Shown: positions 17,038 to 24,419, counted from the stretch's first letter. The stretch is DNA of 64,000 nt from Methylotenera_A sp046598525 (GCA_046598525.1 JBKJIJ010000011.1:62001-126000); one strand, 5' to 3'. The notes: generated by a model not told the origin, from the sequence alone. A program made the numbers and translations.

Positions 17038-17214
17038 ATGTCATCCGCATTTGCTTTACTCATCCTTATTTTGGATATCTTTGCCGTTATTAAAATCATT
17101 CAAAGCTCTGCAACCGGCATGGAAAAATTATTGTGGATTCTTGGCGTTATATTCTTCCCAATTATTGGTTTAATTGTTTGGTATTTTGCAGGCCCAGGCG
17201 GCAAAAAAATCTAA
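17038..17214 (+). CDS. Small membrane protein, PLDc_N-like
   Basis: This 58-residue protein has two membrane helices (about 3-20 and 30-50). The pattern FALLILILDIFAVIKIIQSSATGMEKLLWILGVIFFPIIGLIVWYF resembles the phospholipase D/nuclease N-terminal (PLDc_N) family, which occurs alone as small stress-type membrane proteins. ATG 17038 is chosen because AAAAGGAAA lies just upstream. Its function is unknown. It lies between a CsbD-like and a GlcG-like gene. Confidence 0.75.
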   Translation: MSSAFALLILILDIFAVIKIIQSSATGMEKLLWILGVIFFPIIGLIVWYFAGPGGKKI

Positions 17215-17271
17215 TTTTCAGCAATATTTTCATATCAAGCATTCTTCAACAACATATTAAAGGTAAAAACC

Positions 17272-17706
17272 ATGCACGTTAGTTTTGAGCAAGCACAACA
17301 AATTATTGATAAAGCGGTAGAAAAATCGACAGAAATGGGCGTAAGAATGTGTATCGCCGTGCTGGATTCTGGCGGCAATTTAAAAAGCTTTAGCCGCATG
17401 GACGACGCTTGGGTTGGCAGTATTGATATTGCCATCAAAAAAGCCAAAACCGCTTGCTACTTTGCCATGCCATCTGGCGCCATCGGCCAACTATCACAAC
17501 CTGGCTCACCACTTTTTGGCATTGAGCACTCTAACGACGGCTTGATTACGTTCCCAGGTGGATTGCCAATTGTAGACCACGAAGGCATATTAATTGGCGC
17601 GATTGGTGTGAGCGGCGATACGGTTGAAAATGACCATATTGTGGCGCAAGCAGGCGTAAATGTAGCGGGTGTTTGCGATGTTCCGAAACATCCATGGCGC
17701 ACTTAA
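17272..17706 (+). CDS. GlcG/HbpS-family (DUF336) protein
   Basis: This 144-residue protein shows the family pattern: AQQIIDKAVEKSTEMGVRMCIAVLDSGGNLKSFSRMDDA, then FGIEHSNDGLITFPGGLPI and GAIGVSGDTVENDHIVAQAG. Members include GlcG of glycolate loci and HbpS, a haem-binding protein. The exact role here is unknown. There is no signal peptide, so it is predicted cytoplasmic. AAAGG lies 8 nt upstream of the ATG. A symmetric terminator follows. Confidence 0.85.
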   Translation: MHVSFEQAQQIIDKAVEKSTEMGVRMCIAVLDSGGNLKSFSRMDDAWVGSIDIAIKKAKTACYFAMPSGAIGQLSQPGSPLFGIEHSNDGLITFPGGLPIVDHEGILIGAIGVSGDTVENDHIVAQAGVNVAGVCDVPKHPWRT

Positions 17707-17780
17707 TGCGTTAAAAATTTAATTGCGCTTTATTATTATTAGTAGAAAAGTTATTAGTTAAAAATAAAGCGTATTAAAAA

Positions 17781-17813
17781 AAATAAAGCCGCAATTATGC
17801 GGCTTTATTTTTA
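17781..17813. terminator. Bidirectional terminator between the GlcG-like gene and dapB
   Basis: The stem AAATAAAGCCGCA / TGCGGCTTTATTT is perfect with an ATTA loop. It is flanked by A- and T-rich runs and lies between convergent genes. Confidence 0.9.
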
Positions 17814-17834
17814 TTTGGTTTAGCAGATAGTAAC

Positions 17835-18641
17835 TTAACGCAGATTCAGCACATCGCGCATATCAAATAATCCTGTTTTATGTGCGCTTAAAAACTTGGC
17901 CGCGCGTAATGCGCCCAAGGCAAAAGTCGCGCGGCTGCTGGCTTTGTGCGTTAATTCAACGCGCTCACCAATGCCAGCTAACACCACTGTATGGTCACCC
18001 ACTACATCGCCACCGCGCATGGTTGCAAAACCAATTGTGCCGGCTTCACGTTCACCTGTTACGCCTTCGCGCGCATACACAGCGCAATCTTTTAGCGCAA
18101 CACCCAAGCCTTGTGCGGCCGCTTCACCAAGCCTTAAAGCCGTGCCAGATGGCGCATCTACTTTATGCCGGTGATGCATTTCAACCACTTCAATATCGTA
18201 GCCTTGGTTTAACACTTTTGCCGCTTGCTCAACCAAGTTAATTAGCAATGTCACACCTACGCTCATATTTGGCGCGAATACAATGGCAATTTGTGTAGCG
18301 GCTTGCTCAATCAAGGTTTTTTGCTCAAGGCTAAAACCTGTTGTGCCGATAATATGTTTTACATTGGCTTGTTGGCAGGCTTGCAAGTACTGCATGCTGG
18401 CTTCTGGGCGAGTAAAATCAATCAGCACATCGGCACCATTTAATGCGGCTTGCACATCGCCGGTAATTTGCACGCCAGTGTGTTTGCCAAATTGCTCACC
18501 TGCATCGCGACCAATTTGTGGGCTATCAGCACGGTCTAGCGCGCCATGCAGTTGCAAATCGCTATCGGCAAAAATACCTTCTAATAAGGCATGACCCATG
18601 CGGCCAGTGACGCCTGCAATAACTACTTTAGTTTTCATCAT
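17835..18641 (-). CDS. dapB: 4-hydroxy-tetrahydrodipicolinate reductase
   Basis: DapB performs the second committed step of lysine and diaminopimelate synthesis in the cytoplasm. The NAD(P)-binding loop is VIAGVTGRMG near the N-terminus. The substrate loop and catalytic His are in EMHHRHKVDAPSGTA, and GTTGFS and FAPNMSVGV are also family marks. The length of 268 is normal. Two adjacent ATG codons make the start ambiguous by one residue. It follows bamE by 10 bp, so the two are co-transcribed. Confidence 0.97.
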   Translation of the reverse strand: MMKTKVVIAGVTGRMGHALLEGIFADSDLQLHGALDRADSPQIGRDAGEQFGKHTGVQITGDVQAALNGADVLIDFTRPEASMQYLQACQQANVKHIIGTTGFSLEQKTLIEQAATQIAIVFAPNMSVGVTLLINLVEQAAKVLNQGYDIEVVEMHHRHKVDAPSGTALRLGEAAAQGLGVALKDCAVYAREGVTGEREAGTIGFATMRGGDVVGDHTVVLAGIGERVELTHKASSRATFALGALRAAKFLSAHKTGLFDMRDVLNLR

Positions 18642-18651
18642 ATTAATTAGT

Positions 18652-19647
18652 TTAAAAGCCGATTTTTTCTAACATGCGCTCAAAATAACCCGGGTCTTCT
18701 GCAGGCACGGCTATTTCTTCAACCGCTTTTGGCTGGGCAATTGGCTTTGCTGGTGCTGTTTCGGTGTTTTTCAAACCATTGGCATTAATATCTTTATCTA
18801 GCCTAAGTGTAGATGTTTCATCTTGTTTAATTGGCGCTGGCGCTTGTTTTACTGGCTCTGGTTTTACAGGCACAACAATCGCTGGCTGTTTAACAGGCTC
18901 AACAACAGGCGCTTTAGGGGTTGGCGCAACTGCTGGTGCTGGTACTACTTTTGGCGCAGGCGCTGGTGCTGGTACTGGTTCTTGCGGCACAATTTCAATT
19001 GGTACGGCCAACATCGATGGCGGCTCATTTTCAGCAGCTGGCGCTACAACACTGGCTTCAGGCTCAACATTAGATTTGCTTTCTGGCACAGGCGTTTCGG
19101 CGGCTTTTGGCGTAGGTTTAGTTTCTACTGGTTTAAGTGGCGCAGGTTTAACATCGGCTGGCTTAGCCGCTGGCTCTGCTTCTGGCTCTTGATTACTTTT
19201 CCAGAATTTTAAGTTTTCTAGCAAGCCTTCTTTAGCGACTGGCTTTTTAATTGCCGATGGTTCGCTTGATAATGTAACGCCTGTCTCAGCGCCTGGTGTG
19301 CCTTGCGGCACAACATCGCCGCGCACGCGTGCTAATAATTCATTTTCAAAATCCAAAATAACGCGGCGTTGCTCAATTACTTTGCCTGCGCGACGCATCT
19401 GATAAAAGTAATCCCAACGATTGATATGAAAGCTATCGTTAATTAATGGTGTGCCCATAATGAATTTAACTTGCGATTTAGTCATACCGGGCCGCAATTG
19501 CAGCAACATTTTAGATGTGACTACATTGCCCTGTTGAATATCCATTTTAAATGGCTTAACAACGGGAACGCTAGAGCCGCAACCCACAATAACAGTGCTG
19601 GCTGTGATGAAAAAAAGAATAAATAAACTGCGCTTGGCTATGTGCAT
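18652..19647 (-). CDS. bamE: Outer-membrane assembly lipoprotein BamE with long Pro/Ala-rich extension
   Basis: Residues 1-23 form a lipoprotein signal ending in VIVGC. The BamE (SmpA/OmlA) fold follows at about 35-115, with LLQLRPGMTKSQVKFIMGTPLINDSFHINRWDYFY. BamE is a subunit of the BAM complex. Unlike ordinary BamE proteins of about 110-180 residues, this one is 331 long. Residues ~140-315 are a Pro/Ala/Lys/Glu-rich linker resembling TonB-type spacers. It ends with DPGYFERMLEKIGF, a tail also seen in shorter betaproteobacterial BamE. Its position between dapB and a divergent fur is conserved. The frame is intact. Confidence 0.92.
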   Translation of the reverse strand: MHIAKRSLFILFFITASTVIVGCGSSVPVVKPFKMDIQQGNVVTSKMLLQLRPGMTKSQVKFIMGTPLINDSFHINRWDYFYQMRRAGKVIEQRRVILDFENELLARVRGDVVPQGTPGAETGVTLSSEPSAIKKPVAKEGLLENLKFWKSNQEPEAEPAAKPADVKPAPLKPVETKPTPKAAETPVPESKSNVEPEASVVAPAAENEPPSMLAVPIEIVPQEPVPAPAPAPKVVPAPAVAPTPKAPVVEPVKQPAIVVPVKPEPVKQAPAPIKQDETSTLRLDKDINANGLKNTETAPAKPIAQPKAVEEIAVPAEDPGYFERMLEKIGF

Positions 19648-19742
19648 GGGTAAAGACTTATTACTGAATTGGCGTTAATATACCACGATGGTTAACAGCC
19701 TAAAACACCAAATTATTATTCGACCAATATAGAGCGCCTATT

Positions 19743-20168
19743 ATGCATGAGCAAAAAGATTTAAAAAACGCTGGTTTAAAAGCCACCCTGCCACGTCTGA
19801 AGATTTTAGAGCTGTTTGAAACCAGCAAAGAACGCCATTTATCGGCTGAAGATGTTTACAAAATTTTAATCACCACCGGCGAAGATGTTGGCCTTGCCAC
19901 GGTGTACCGCGTGCTAACGCAATTTGAAGAAGCAGGCTTGTTATCGCGCCACCATTTTGAGAGCGGCAAAGCGGTATTTGAGCTAAACGAAGGCACGCAT
20001 CACGACCATATTGTGTGTGTTAAATGTGGCCGCGTAGAAGAATTTTACGATGCCGAAATTGAAAAACGCCAGCAAGAAGCGGCGGAATCGCGCGGCTTTA
20101 AAATGCAAGAGCATTCATTAATGATTTACGGTATTTGCGCCGTACAACCGTGCGGAAAAAAGAAATAA
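19743..20168 (+). CDS. fur: Ferric uptake regulator Fur
   Basis: Fur is an Fe(II)-responsive DNA-binding repressor. The winged-helix domain includes LKATLPRLKILELFETS, HLSAEDVYKILITTGEDVGLATVYRVLTQFEEAGLL. The metal sites include the segment HHDHIVCVKCGRVEEF and EHSLMIYGIC. The second cysteine pair is CAVQPC rather than CxxC. The length of 141 is normal. It is divergent from bamE, the usual arrangement. The last 25 nt are duplicated just after the stop codon. Confidence 0.96.
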   Translation: MHEQKDLKNAGLKATLPRLKILELFETSKERHLSAEDVYKILITTGEDVGLATVYRVLTQFEEAGLLSRHHFESGKAVFELNEGTHHDHIVCVKCGRVEEFYDAEIEKRQQEAAESRGFKMQEHSLMIYGICAVQPCGKKK

Positions 20169-20196
20169 ATCACAACCGTGCGGTAAAAAGAAATAA
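20144..20196 (+). repeat. Direct duplication of the fur 3' end
   Basis: A 25-bp segment beginning ACAACCGTGCGG and ending in the TAA stop (20144-20168) recurs at 20172-20196 with one mismatch, period 28 bp. The second copy is untranslated. Confidence 0.85.
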
Positions 20197-20396
20197 TAGA
20201 AAACCTTAATTAAAGCGCGATTCTTAGAATCAAACTTTTAGAATCAAACAAAGTTGCGCTTTAATGGCTATAAAGTATTTCTAAAATCCCTTAAGCATTT
20301 TTTACATCTTTGTTAATTAAATTGTTTTAAATTAATCAGTCAATCGATTCAACTACATAAACGTTAGTATTTGAATCTAATGTTTTGGAGTTAATC

Positions 20397-21956
20397 ATGT
20401 ACAAACGCTATTCCTCACTGCTAATCGCCATTGTTATTGCATCAAGCGTTACCGCATGCGGCACCAATCCTGTTACCAAGAAAAAAGAATTTCAATTCGT
20501 CAGCCAAGATAAAGAAATTGCCATTGGTAAAGAAAACTACTCCCCTGCCCGCCAATCTCAAGGCGGCGATTACGTTATAGACCCCGAATTAACTGCTTAT
20601 GTGCAAGATATTGGCAAACGCTTAGGCGCGGTTTCGGATAGGCCAGAATTGCCGTACGAATTTGTGGTGTTAAATGACTCTGTACCCAATGCATGGGCCA
20701 TGCCGGGCGGCAAAATTGCGTTTAACCGCGGGCTTTTATATGAATTAAATTCTGAGGCCGAATTAGCCGCGGTAATGGGTCATGAGATTGTGCATGCGGC
20801 AGCTAGACATGGCGCAAAAGGCATGGAACGCGGAATCTTGTTGCAAGGGGCGATGATTGCGGTGGGCATTGGCGCGCAAAACAGTAATTACGGCAATTTG
20901 ATTGTGGGCGCATCGCAACTTGGCGCGCAATTAACCACCAGCAAATATGGCCGCGATGCTGAATCAGAATCAGATTACTACGGCATGCTGTATATGAAAA
21001 AAGCTGGTTATGACCCAGCAGCCGCCGTTACCTTACAAGAAACCTTTGTGCGCCTAAGCAAAGACCGTAAAAGTGATTTTATTAGCGGCTTATTTGCCAG
21101 CCACCCGCCATCTGCCGAACGCGTTGCCGCCAACAAAGTGACATTGGCCAAAATTGGCGCAGGCGGCAATATGGGCAAAGAATTGTATGCGCAAAAAGTG
21201 GGCAAAGTAAAAGCCACGCAAGTCGCTTACAAAGCCTATGACGATGGCGTAAAAGCCTTAGCCAAAAAAGATACCGCCACCGCCACCAAGCTTGCCCAGC
21301 AAGCAATTGCGGGCGAACCGCGTGAGGCAAGGTTTCAAGAATTATTAGGCGATATCGCGTTAACCGATAAGAAATCGCAAGAGGCGTTAAATTACTATGC
21401 CAAAGCCATTAAAATGCAGCCCGATTATTTTAAACCGCATGTGCAAAGCGGCATTGCGCTGTTTAATATGGGCAAAAAAACCGAAGCTGAACCCTATTTA
21501 AAACGCGCGAATGAGTTATTACCAACTGCCCCAGGCCATGCACTTTTAGGCCAAATCGCAGAAGGTCGTGGTGATATCAATGCCGCCTTGCAACATTATC
21601 AAGTGGCCGCCAGCTCTAATTCAGATATTGGCAAAGACGCCCTTGAGCGCGGCATGCGCATTGATTTTCCGCGCAACCCTGCCAAGTACATAAAATCGGG
21701 CGTGCAAGCCGATAGCACAGGCAATTTATACGCCGTAGTGCAAAACGCCACAAGCCTAGCCATTGGCCGTGTACAGGTGCGCGTAGTGAAATACGATGCC
21801 CAAACAGGCCGCGCCGTAGCACAAAGCAATTCAATGGTGATTAACGGCGTTGCCGCTGGCAAACAAAATAGAATTGCCGTAGGCGAACGCGTTAAAACCG
21901 CGCAAGAGGCAGGATTGTATAAGGTGGTGGTTGAGGGTGCGGAGTTAGAGAATTAA
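20397..21956 (+). CDS. M48 metalloprotease lipoprotein with TPR repeats (BepA/LoiP-like)
   Basis: A lipoprotein signal ends at Cys21 (SSVTAC). The M48 peptidase domain follows with the zinc motif HEIVH (residues 129-133) and a third-ligand region SKYGRDAESESDYYGMLYM. DSVPNAWAMPGGKIAFNRGLL precedes it, as in BepA/YfgC. Residues ~270-400 contain TPR-like helices (ALNYYAKAIKMQPDYFKPH; TEAEPYLKRANELLP). BepA-type enzymes do quality control of outer-membrane proteins in the periplasm. ATG 20397 follows TTGGAG at a 6-nt spacing. At 519 residues it is close to BepA length plus a C-terminal beta-rich extension of unknown role. Confidence 0.88.
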   Translation: MYKRYSSLLIAIVIASSVTACGTNPVTKKKEFQFVSQDKEIAIGKENYSPARQSQGGDYVIDPELTAYVQDIGKRLGAVSDRPELPYEFVVLNDSVPNAWAMPGGKIAFNRGLLYELNSEAELAAVMGHEIVHAAARHGAKGMERGILLQGAMIAVGIGAQNSNYGNLIVGASQLGAQLTTSKYGRDAESESDYYGMLYMKKAGYDPAAAVTLQETFVRLSKDRKSDFISGLFASHPPSAERVAANKVTLAKIGAGGNMGKELYAQKVGKVKATQVAYKAYDDGVKALAKKDTATATKLAQQAIAGEPREARFQELLGDIALTDKKSQEALNYYAKAIKMQPDYFKPHVQSGIALFNMGKKTEAEPYLKRANELLPTAPGHALLGQIAEGRGDINAALQHYQVAASSNSDIGKDALERGMRIDFPRNPAKYIKSGVQADSTGNLYAVVQNATSLAIGRVQVRVVKYDAQTGRAVAQSNSMVINGVAAGKQNRIAVGERVKTAQEAGLYKVVVEGAELEN

Positions 21957-21981
21957 ACCGAAATTCAAATAGAAAGAAAAA

Positions 21982-22494
21982 ATGAAAAAATCACTCTTAA
22001 TAGCATTGGCTATGTTTGCATCCAATGCGCTAGCCGATGTTATTGTCCCAATTTATGCTGTTGATGAAAATGGTGTCAATGCGACTATCGGTCAGGTGGA
22101 TATTTCCGAATCCAAATATGGCTTAGTATTCACGCCATCTCTTAAAGGATTAGCACCCGGCTTACACGGCTTTCACCTGCATCAGTTTGCTAGCTGCGAA
22201 AACAAGTTGGTAGATGGAAAATTAAAAGTAGCAGGAGCTGCTGGCACCCATTACGACCCCGCTTCTAGCAAAGCACACGGCACGCCTTGGGGAGATGGCC
22301 ATCTTGGGGATTTACCACCCCTATTTGTAGATACCAATGGCTTTGCCAATCAGCCTGTACTGGCACCCCGCTTAAAAATTGCGGATTTAAAAGGCAGAGC
22401 AATCATGATACATGCTAACGGTGATAACCATTCAGATCACCCAGCAATGGCAGGCGGTGGTGGTTTACATGTTTCTTGTGGCGCAATTAACTAA
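21982..22494 (+). CDS. sodC: Periplasmic Cu/Zn superoxide dismutase with Arg-to-His active-site change
   Basis: The signal peptide spans residues 1-18 (ANALA). Metal ligands are His65, His67, His90, His99, His107, Asp110 and His144, and the Cys72-Cys166 disulfide is present. The family normally has Arg in GGGGxRxxCGVI, the residue that guides superoxide to copper (Arg143 in human SOD1). Here the same position, 19 residues after the bridging-type His144 exactly as in E. coli SodC, is His163 (GGGGLHVSCGAI). Enzymatic activity is plausible but may be reduced. It starts 25 bp after the M48 gene, so co-transcription is likely. The integron cassettes begin about 140 bp downstream. Confidence 0.93.
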   Translation: MKKSLLIALAMFASNALADVIVPIYAVDENGVNATIGQVDISESKYGLVFTPSLKGLAPGLHGFHLHQFASCENKLVDGKLKVAGAAGTHYDPASSKAHGTPWGDGHLGDLPPLFVDTNGFANQPVLAPRLKIADLKGRAIMIHANGDNHSDHPAMAGGGGLHVSCGAIN

Positions 22495-22636
22495 ATTGTT
22501 AATTAGCAGTAAAAAAAGAAATAGTGGCGCAATAAAAATTGTTAACATATTGATTTAATTAATATCATTATTTATTTATTAAAATTAGCAACTTCCCCAA
22601 ATAAAAGATTAAGTTCTTTTTTGGGGTCTACTTCAC

Positions 22637-22643
22637 GTTAGGC
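22637..22643 (+). other. Left boundary of the integron cassette array (GTTAGGC core site)
   Basis: GTTAGGC fits the GTTRRRY recombination core and supplies the TTAGGC 5' end of cassette 1. Upstream, CCCCAAA (about 22595) and TTTGGGG (about 22619) could be the remnant stem of an attC or attI, or a terminator of sodC. No proper RYYYAAC partner site is visible. Confidence 0.5.
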
Positions 22644-22650
22644 ATAATAT

Positions 22651-22971
22651 ATGCGTTCAATTTGGTTTTTACTTCTTTGTTTGCTTGCTGCTATAGGCTC
22701 AGCCATTGCGGTCCCGTACTTATCGCCAAGTCAACTACTACCATTTTTCTTCGTACCTTTTCTTTTTTGCATATTTTGCGGGCTACTTCTTGCTGCGCAG
22801 GCCGATGCCTTAGGGGTAACCAAAATATTTGGCATCCCACTTGAGGTTCATGTAAGCAAACCATCTAATTTACTAAAGCCAGCTCCGCATTGGGAGGCAC
22901 GAATTATGTTATTTTCAGCCGCTATACTAGCCGGCGCAATCCTGCGTTTATTGTGTATAGTTTATGCCTAA
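22651..22971 (+). CDS. Integron cassette 1: small membrane protein of unknown function
   Basis: This 106-residue protein has about three hydrophobic helices (residues 3-22, 28-50 and 85-104) and a short soluble loop with GIPLEVHVSKPSNLL. I do not recognise a family. The ATG is 8 nt after the cassette boundary GTTAGGC, and the TAA stop is embedded in the attC core GCCTAAC. This tight packing is typical of integron gene cassettes. There is no own promoter or strong ribosome binding site, so expression would depend on readthrough from upstream. Confidence 0.75.
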   Translation: MRSIWFLLLCLLAAIGSAIAVPYLSPSQLLPFFFVPFLFCIFCGLLLAAQADALGVTKIFGIPLEVHVSKPSNLLKPAPHWEARIMLFSAAILAGAILRLLCIVYA

Positions 22972-23023
22972 CCCATCATTCAAGCGGGACGCCTAACGGC
23001 GCCCCTTAATTCAAACGTTAGGC
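22966..23023 (+). other. attC site 1 (cassette recombination site)
   Basis: This 58-bp imperfect palindrome is bounded by GCCTAAC (22966) and GTTAGGC (23017). The internal stem is GGGACGCC/GGCGCCCC-like. GCCTAA is the complement of the TTAGGC that begins cassette 1, as required for an excised circular cassette. Confidence 0.9.
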
Positions 23024-23036
23024 AATAGGAACAAAA

Positions 23037-23372
23037 ATGACTTTTCAAGATATTTGCCTTCTTCTTTTTATTGTTTTTTTCATACTTTTTCTAGGCTCAA
23101 CAATCTACAAATCCGTGAAACATGGTGGCTTTCATGCAGGCATGTTCGGGGCGCCAATATTAAGAACCATTGGAGAAGTTAAGGCTACAGAAGTAAGGAT
23201 AATGAACTTAGTTCTTAAGGTGCATAATTTGGACGGTGATTCTTCTAATTCAGTCGGTTTGGAGCTTGTAAACAAAAGTTTTCTTCAATTTCAAATAATA
23301 CCGTTAGCTTTATCAGTTACAGAAACAAAAAAACTTATTCAATTGCTGGAAACAGCGGTAAGAGGCAAATAA
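23037..23372 (+). CDS. Integron cassette 2: single-pass membrane protein of unknown function
   Basis: This 111-residue protein has one N-terminal membrane helix (about 5-24, LLLFIVFFILFLG) and a soluble remainder with beta-like segments (GEVKATEVRIMNLVLKVHNL) and a C-terminal helix (SVTETKKLIQLLETAV). No family is recognised. It lies between attC1 and attC2 on the same strand as all other cassette genes. A weak AGGAAC motif precedes the ATG. The stop is one base before attC2. Confidence 0.75.
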   Translation: MTFQDICLLLFIVFFILFLGSTIYKSVKHGGFHAGMFGAPILRTIGEVKATEVRIMNLVLKVHNLDGDSSNSVGLELVNKSFLQFQIIPLALSVTETKKLIQLLETAVRGK

Positions 23373-23373
23373 T

Positions 23374-23433
23374 GCCTAACCCGTCATTCAAGCGGGACTG
23401 GCTAAAGCCAGCCCCTTAATTCAAACGTTATGC
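23374..23433 (+). other. attC site 2
   Basis: This 60-bp site is bounded by GCCTAAC (23374) and GTTATGC (23427), with the inner stem CTGGCTAAAGCCAG. Its flanks (GTCATTCAAGCGGGAC; CCCCTTAATTCAAAC) are nearly identical to attC1. Its GCCTAA end complements the TTAGGC start of cassette 2. Confidence 0.9.
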
Positions 23434-23436
23434 AAT

Positions 23437-23778
23437 ATGAGTAATCGTAAATTTGTCTGCTTTGATTGCAGAGCATCAGTTAGAAGAACCGCGAACACTA
23501 CAAAAATGGTGCTATGTCCTAGCTGTGGCAAAGAAACGGTAAACGTCGGTTATAAAATACCTATTCCACCAAAAACAAAGGTTTCTGAGTGGCAGGCTTT
23601 GCGAGAGCAGCTTCATTTAGAAATCACTGAGTCACTCATGAATCAGCAAAGAAGCAGAGTTGCTGAAATGCATGCGCTTGAAAAGGAAATTGAAAAAATG
23701 GAATCACTCCCATCAAACCCTGGGCGCGCTTCATTACTGAAACAACTAAAGAATCGGTTGGCTAGTTACAATGCATAA
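23437..23778 (+). CDS. Integron cassette 3: zinc-ribbon plus coiled-coil protein
   Basis: This 113-residue protein has two Cys pairs, CFDC (residues 8-11) and CPSC (28-31), consistent with a small treble-clef or zinc ribbon. A Pro-rich link (YKIPIPPKTK) leads to a long charged helix (about 48-110) likely to form a coiled coil. No family is recognised. The ATG is 4 nt after the boundary GTTATGC, and the stop lies inside the next attC core (GCATAAC). RNA or protein binding is possible but not shown. Confidence 0.72.
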   Translation: MSNRKFVCFDCRASVRRTANTTKMVLCPSCGKETVNVGYKIPIPPKTKVSEWQALREQLHLEITESLMNQQRSRVAEMHALEKEIEKMESLPSNPGRASLLKQLKNRLASYNA

Positions 23779-23848
23779 CACGTCAATCAAGTTCGCGCCT
23801 TCGGCGCCGGACGTCGCTACGCGACGCCGCTTATTTCAGCGTTAGAGC
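23773..23848 (+). other. attC site 3
   Basis: This 76-bp site is bounded by GCATAAC (23773) and GTTAGAGC (23841), with GC-rich inner palindromes (GGCGCC; GCGTCGC-type). GCATAA complements the unusual TTATGC start of cassette 3, which is strong internal evidence for a true cassette. Confidence 0.9.
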
Positions 23849-23849
23849 T

Positions 23850-24314
23850 ATGAACACGCTCCCGCCTCTCAATGAAATAGATTCCGCAAAGCTCTCTCGG
23901 CTACTTGCGAGCGGACAGCTTTTTCCCGTGCTGAACAATACGAAATGGACCGAGCTAATTGAAGAAATGCTGACTGCAAAAAACATGAGCCCACAGTTTA
24001 GGACCCGAAGCGTATTTGCACCACCAGAGTTCGTAACAGAATGGGACGGAGAATGGTATTACCACATACATCCAGTTGCGGAGCTTGAGTGGGTTGAGCT
24101 ACGTGCAAAATCACTGGATTGGCTCCTGAGTGTACTCAAGAAACACAGTATTCCGTACTCTATCGAAGAAGGAATTCTGAGAGTGTGGGGGTACACAAGA
24201 CCCGGCAAGCAACCATGCTGGGAGCAATACAACAACCAAGCTCTAACCCGGCGCTCAACCCCGCTCCTTTCAGTCGCTGGACGCTGCGCTATAAGGCCGC
24301 GCAGCACCGGTTAG
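23850..24314 (+). CDS. Integron cassette 4: unknown soluble protein (possibly DUF6678-like)
   Basis: This 154-residue soluble protein has NNTKWTELIEEML near residue 30 and an aromatic-rich centre (EWDGEWYYHIHPVAELEWVEL). The NTKW-type motif recalls DUF6678, but I am not certain. The ATG is 2 nt after the boundary GTTAGAGC. The frame does not stop at attC4: residues from about 131 on are encoded inside the attC palindrome, ending at TAG 24314. The Arg-rich tail is therefore probably a by-product of the site. Confidence 0.7.
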   Translation: MNTLPPLNEIDSAKLSRLLASGQLFPVLNNTKWTELIEEMLTAKNMSPQFRTRSVFAPPEFVTEWDGEWYYHIHPVAELEWVELRAKSLDWLLSVLKKHSIPYSIEEGILRVWGYTRPGKQPCWEQYNNQALTRRSTPLLSVAGRCAIRPRSTG

Positions 24315-24327
24315 CTCTACGTTAGCC
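24240..24327 (+). other. attC site 4
   Basis: This 88-bp site is bounded by GCTCTAAC (24240) and GTTAGCC (24321), with long inner arms (CTGGACGCTGCGC and GCGCAGCACCGG regions). GCTCTAA complements the TTAGAGC that starts cassette 4. No further attC is seen downstream, so the array ends here. Confidence 0.88.
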
Positions 24328-24419
24328 AAATAGCATGGGTAAGATAAACTAACAAGTTGCCTAATTACTCTACCTGCTGGACAATAAATGCGCTGTGTAT
24401 TTATTTATAAGGTTTAAAT

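Noticed and set aside
18764..19212. Long glycine/serine- and tryptophan-rich ORFs on the plus strand opposite bamE
   Set aside because: They are antisense shadows of the Pro/Ala/Lys-rich BamE linker. They have no ribosome binding site and biased composition, and bamE is well supported on the other strand.
20397..22494. Search for an integron integrase next to the cassettes
   Set aside because: The upstream genes are an M48 protease and SodC, and the downstream genes are a membrane protein and a YCII protein. No tyrosine-recombinase motif is seen on either strand.
23773..23848. GC-rich palindrome considered as a terminator or REP element
   Set aside because: It is bounded by proper attC core sites that complement the cassette ends, so attC explains it better.
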